From assembly GCF_000422425.1 (NCBI RefSeq), contig NZ_KE383828.1, forward strand, positions 62,001 to 126,000: a DNA stretch of 64,000 bases. The letters run 5' to 3'. Shown here in pieces: positions 62,531 to 64,000 of this stretch. Both the position numbers and the translations under genes were made by a program. Every line of letters starts with the position of its first letter. Position 1 is the stretch's first letter. The DNA is from Oceanospirillum beijerinckii DSM 7166. Its GTDB lineage: Bacteria > Pseudomonadota > Gammaproteobacteria > Pseudomonadales > Halomonadaceae. The notes under the pieces are model-generated. The model saw nothing but the letters and a program-made list of their open reading frames with translations. It had not been told where the DNA came from and ran no database searches.

Positions 62531-64000
62531 TTAAGCCGGGCTATCGGCTCTTTCGTTCTGTTCATCCAGCTTCAACAGTAGATGTTGTAACTGTCGGGCA
62601 TAGTCACCGGGTTCCTGCCAAAGCCCTCGCTGTGTCGCTTCCAGCAGACGCTCTGCCATCTCTTCTAAGGCGTGAGGATTATGTTGTTGCAGGAAGTCCT
62701 GATTCTCACGATCAAATACCAGAGCATCAGCGACTTTTTCGTATTGATAGTCATCAATCAGATCTGTTGTGGCATCATAGGCAAACAGATAATCCACACT
62801 GGCCGCCATCTCAAACGCGCCTTTATAGCCGTGTTCACGCATGGCGTTGATCCACTTCGGGTTCAGTACGCGGCTGCGAATTACCCGGTTCAGTTCCTCT
62901 TTTAAGGTGCGAATTTTTGGCGCTGATGGGTTGGAATGATCACTGTGATATACCTCAGGTGCTTCGCCCCGGAAGACCCGAACCGCGTTATTCATACCGC
63001 CCTGGAACTGGTAATAATCATCGGAATCGAGCAGATCGTGTTCCCGGTTATCCTGGTTCTGCACCACCACTTCCAGTTGGGACAGTCGATGCTGAAATGC
63101 CTGATGAGCCGCAACACCATCACCGGCCTGATTACCGTAGGCGTAGCCGCCCCAGTTCAGGTAAGCTTCAGCCAGATCACTGCTCTCTTCCCAGCAACGT
63201 TCATCAATCAGTCCCTGTAACCCGGCGCCATATGCGCCCGGTTTACTGCCAAAGACCCGATAACTGGCCTGACGCATCGCCTGCTCTGGCGACAGCCCTT
63301 GCTCAATCAATGCTTGTTGGCGAGATAGGATATTGGCCTTGATGGTATTGCCGTTACCCGGCTCTTCCAGCGCAGCAATTTTCTGAACTGCCGCATCATA
63401 GAGCTTCATCACATTAGGAAAGGCATCCCGGAAGAAACCCGAAACACGTAAGGTGACATCGACTCGGGGACGCCCCAGGCGCATACAGCTGATCACTTCA
63501 AAGTCGGTAACGCGATTCGACCCTGGTGCCCAGATTGGTCTGACGCCCATCAGAGCAAATGCCTGAGCGATATCATCGCCACCGGTGCGCATGGTGGCCG
63601 TCCCCCATACCGATAAGCCAAGCTGTTTCGGGAAATCGCCATGTTCCTGCAGATGGCGCTCGATCAATGCCTGTGCTGAACGCTCACCAATGGCCCAGGC
63701 GGCGGGTGATGGAATTGAGCGATTATCGACAGAGAAGAAGTTACGTCCGGTGGGTAAAGTATCCAGGCGGCCACGGGTGGGCGCACCGCTGGGACCTGGT
63801 GGCACAAACTGACCGGCCAGGCCATTTGTCAGGGCAGATAATTCCTGCTCTGCACTTTGCTCTAGTGCGGGGAGCAAACGGGCTTTGGCGTATTCCAACT
63901 GACGGGCTGTGCGTGGTAGACATTCTGCTAACTCAGCACCGAATCCCTGTTCAACGTTCAGAGACGTAGGTTGGATAAGCGAAGCGCCATCCGACATTGA
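62531..64000 (-). CDS. cobN: Cobaltochelatase subunit CobN, C-terminal part (runs off window)
   Basis: 489 codons to the window end, open to the left edge of the gene. It matches CobN: VPPGPSGAPTRG, LPTGRNFFSVD, ALSVWGT-type LSVWGTATMRTGGDDIAQAF, RPRVDVTLRVSGFFRDAFPN and the late YLNWGGYAYG. CobN is the large subunit of the ATP-dependent cobalt chelatase for aerobic cobalamin synthesis. The frame has no stop before the window edge; an ATG at 63995-63997 is inside the gene, and the 11 codons around it (63965-63996) come from a REP element. CbiX lies 126 bases downstream on the same strand. Confidence 0.92.
   Translation of the reverse strand, partial: SMSDGASLIQPTSLNVEQGFGAELAECLPRTARQLEYAKARLLPALEQSAEQELSALTNGLAGQFVPPGPSGAPTRGRLDTLPTGRNFFSVDNRSIPSPAAWAIGERSAQALIERHLQEHGDFPKQLGLSVWGTATMRTGGDDIAQAFALMGVRPIWAPGSNRVTDFEVISCMRLGRPRVDVTLRVSGFFRDAFPNVMKLYDAAVQKIAALEEPGNGNTIKANILSRQQALIEQGLSPEQAMRQASYRVFGSKPGAYGAGLQGLIDERCWEESSDLAEAYLNWGGYAYGNQAGDGVAAHQAFQHRLSQLEVVVQNQDNREHDLLDSDDYYQFQGGMNNAVRVFRGEAPEVYHSDHSNPSAPKIRTLKEELNRVIRSRVLNPKWINAMREHGYKGAFEMAASVDYLFAYDATTDLIDDYQYEKVADALVFDRENQDFLQQHNPHALEEMAERLLEATQRGLWQEPGDYARQLQHLLLKLDEQNERADSPA
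63965..63996. repeat. REP-like element inside the cobN reading frame
   Basis: The plus strand CGTAGGTTGGATAAGCGAAG and onward to CCGACA matches the inverted REP unit at 9757-9790 at 28 of 32 positions, 18 of them consecutive (GGTTGGATAAGCGAAGCG). It lies in the coding frame of cobN without a stop. Confidence 0.8.

Overview
The window is about 46-47% GC chromosomal DNA of a gammaproteobacterium. Gene content (znuABC, miaE, a SoxR gene, an F7-type chemotaxis operon, pbpC with a bacterial alpha-2-macroglobulin, cobN/cbiX, H-NOX signalling) and protein style suggest a marine Oceanospirillales-type organism (Neptunomonas/Amphritea/Marinobacterium-like). That placement is inferred from recognised families, not from a search. 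No rRNA, tRNA, CRISPR array or insertion sequence was seen.

Left part (1-24.9 kb): the tail of an unknown gene, a DM13 protein, a coniferyl-type aldehyde dehydrogenase, an orphan ParD-like antitoxin, a cytosolic PLA2-like phospholipase, and a double-domain QueD-like protein divergent from znuA across a good Zur-box match. These are followed by znuC, znuB, hisI, a REP pair, and a tightly overlapping yidD-DUF1289-miaE operon. Then come sufE, an M20 amidohydrolase translationally coupled to a complete tyrosine recombinase, and a divergent KfrA-like coiled-coil DNA-binding protein behind a palindrome-rich 380-bp control region. DUF2157, DUF2161, an RsuA-type pseudouridine synthase, a YbiT-type ABC-F ATPase, a frameshifted solute-binding protein, an aminotransferase and a RecQ-family helicase complete this part.

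Middle part (25-39.6 kb): signalling and redox genes. They include a PAS-GGDEF-EAL protein, an M50 site-2-type protease, a hybrid histidine kinase whose gene overlaps an H-NOX nitric-oxide sensor, a soluble chemoreceptor with a zinc-binding CZB domain, free-methionine-R-sulfoxide reductase, a secreted HEXXH protein, an EamA transporter and an unusual four-helix membrane/coiled-coil/winged-helix protein. A SoxR gene is divergent from an MFS exporter, with a SoxR box in a 19-bp-spaced promoter. A dCMP deaminase follows.

Right part (39.6-64 kb): an 11-gene chemotaxis run, all on the minus strand: mcp, mcp, cheW, mcp, cheY, STAS, cheA, cheW, cheR, cheD, cheB. Two receptors end in an identical DFERF pentapeptide expected to tether CheR/CheB. 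CheA carries an insert matching the MshEN c-di-GMP-binding motif. Beyond it lie pbpC and a giant alpha-2-macroglobulin lipoprotein, a periplasmic solute-binding protein, a CbiX-type chelatase with a very His-rich tail, and the C-terminal part of cobN, which runs off the window edge and contains a REP sequence read in frame.

The most notable items are the in-frame REP in cobN, the MshEN-like insert in CheA, the recombinase/KfrA-like locus, the 4-TM coiled-coil protein with an FtsK-gamma-like tail, and the one-base frameshift in the solute-binding protein gene near 20.63 kb.
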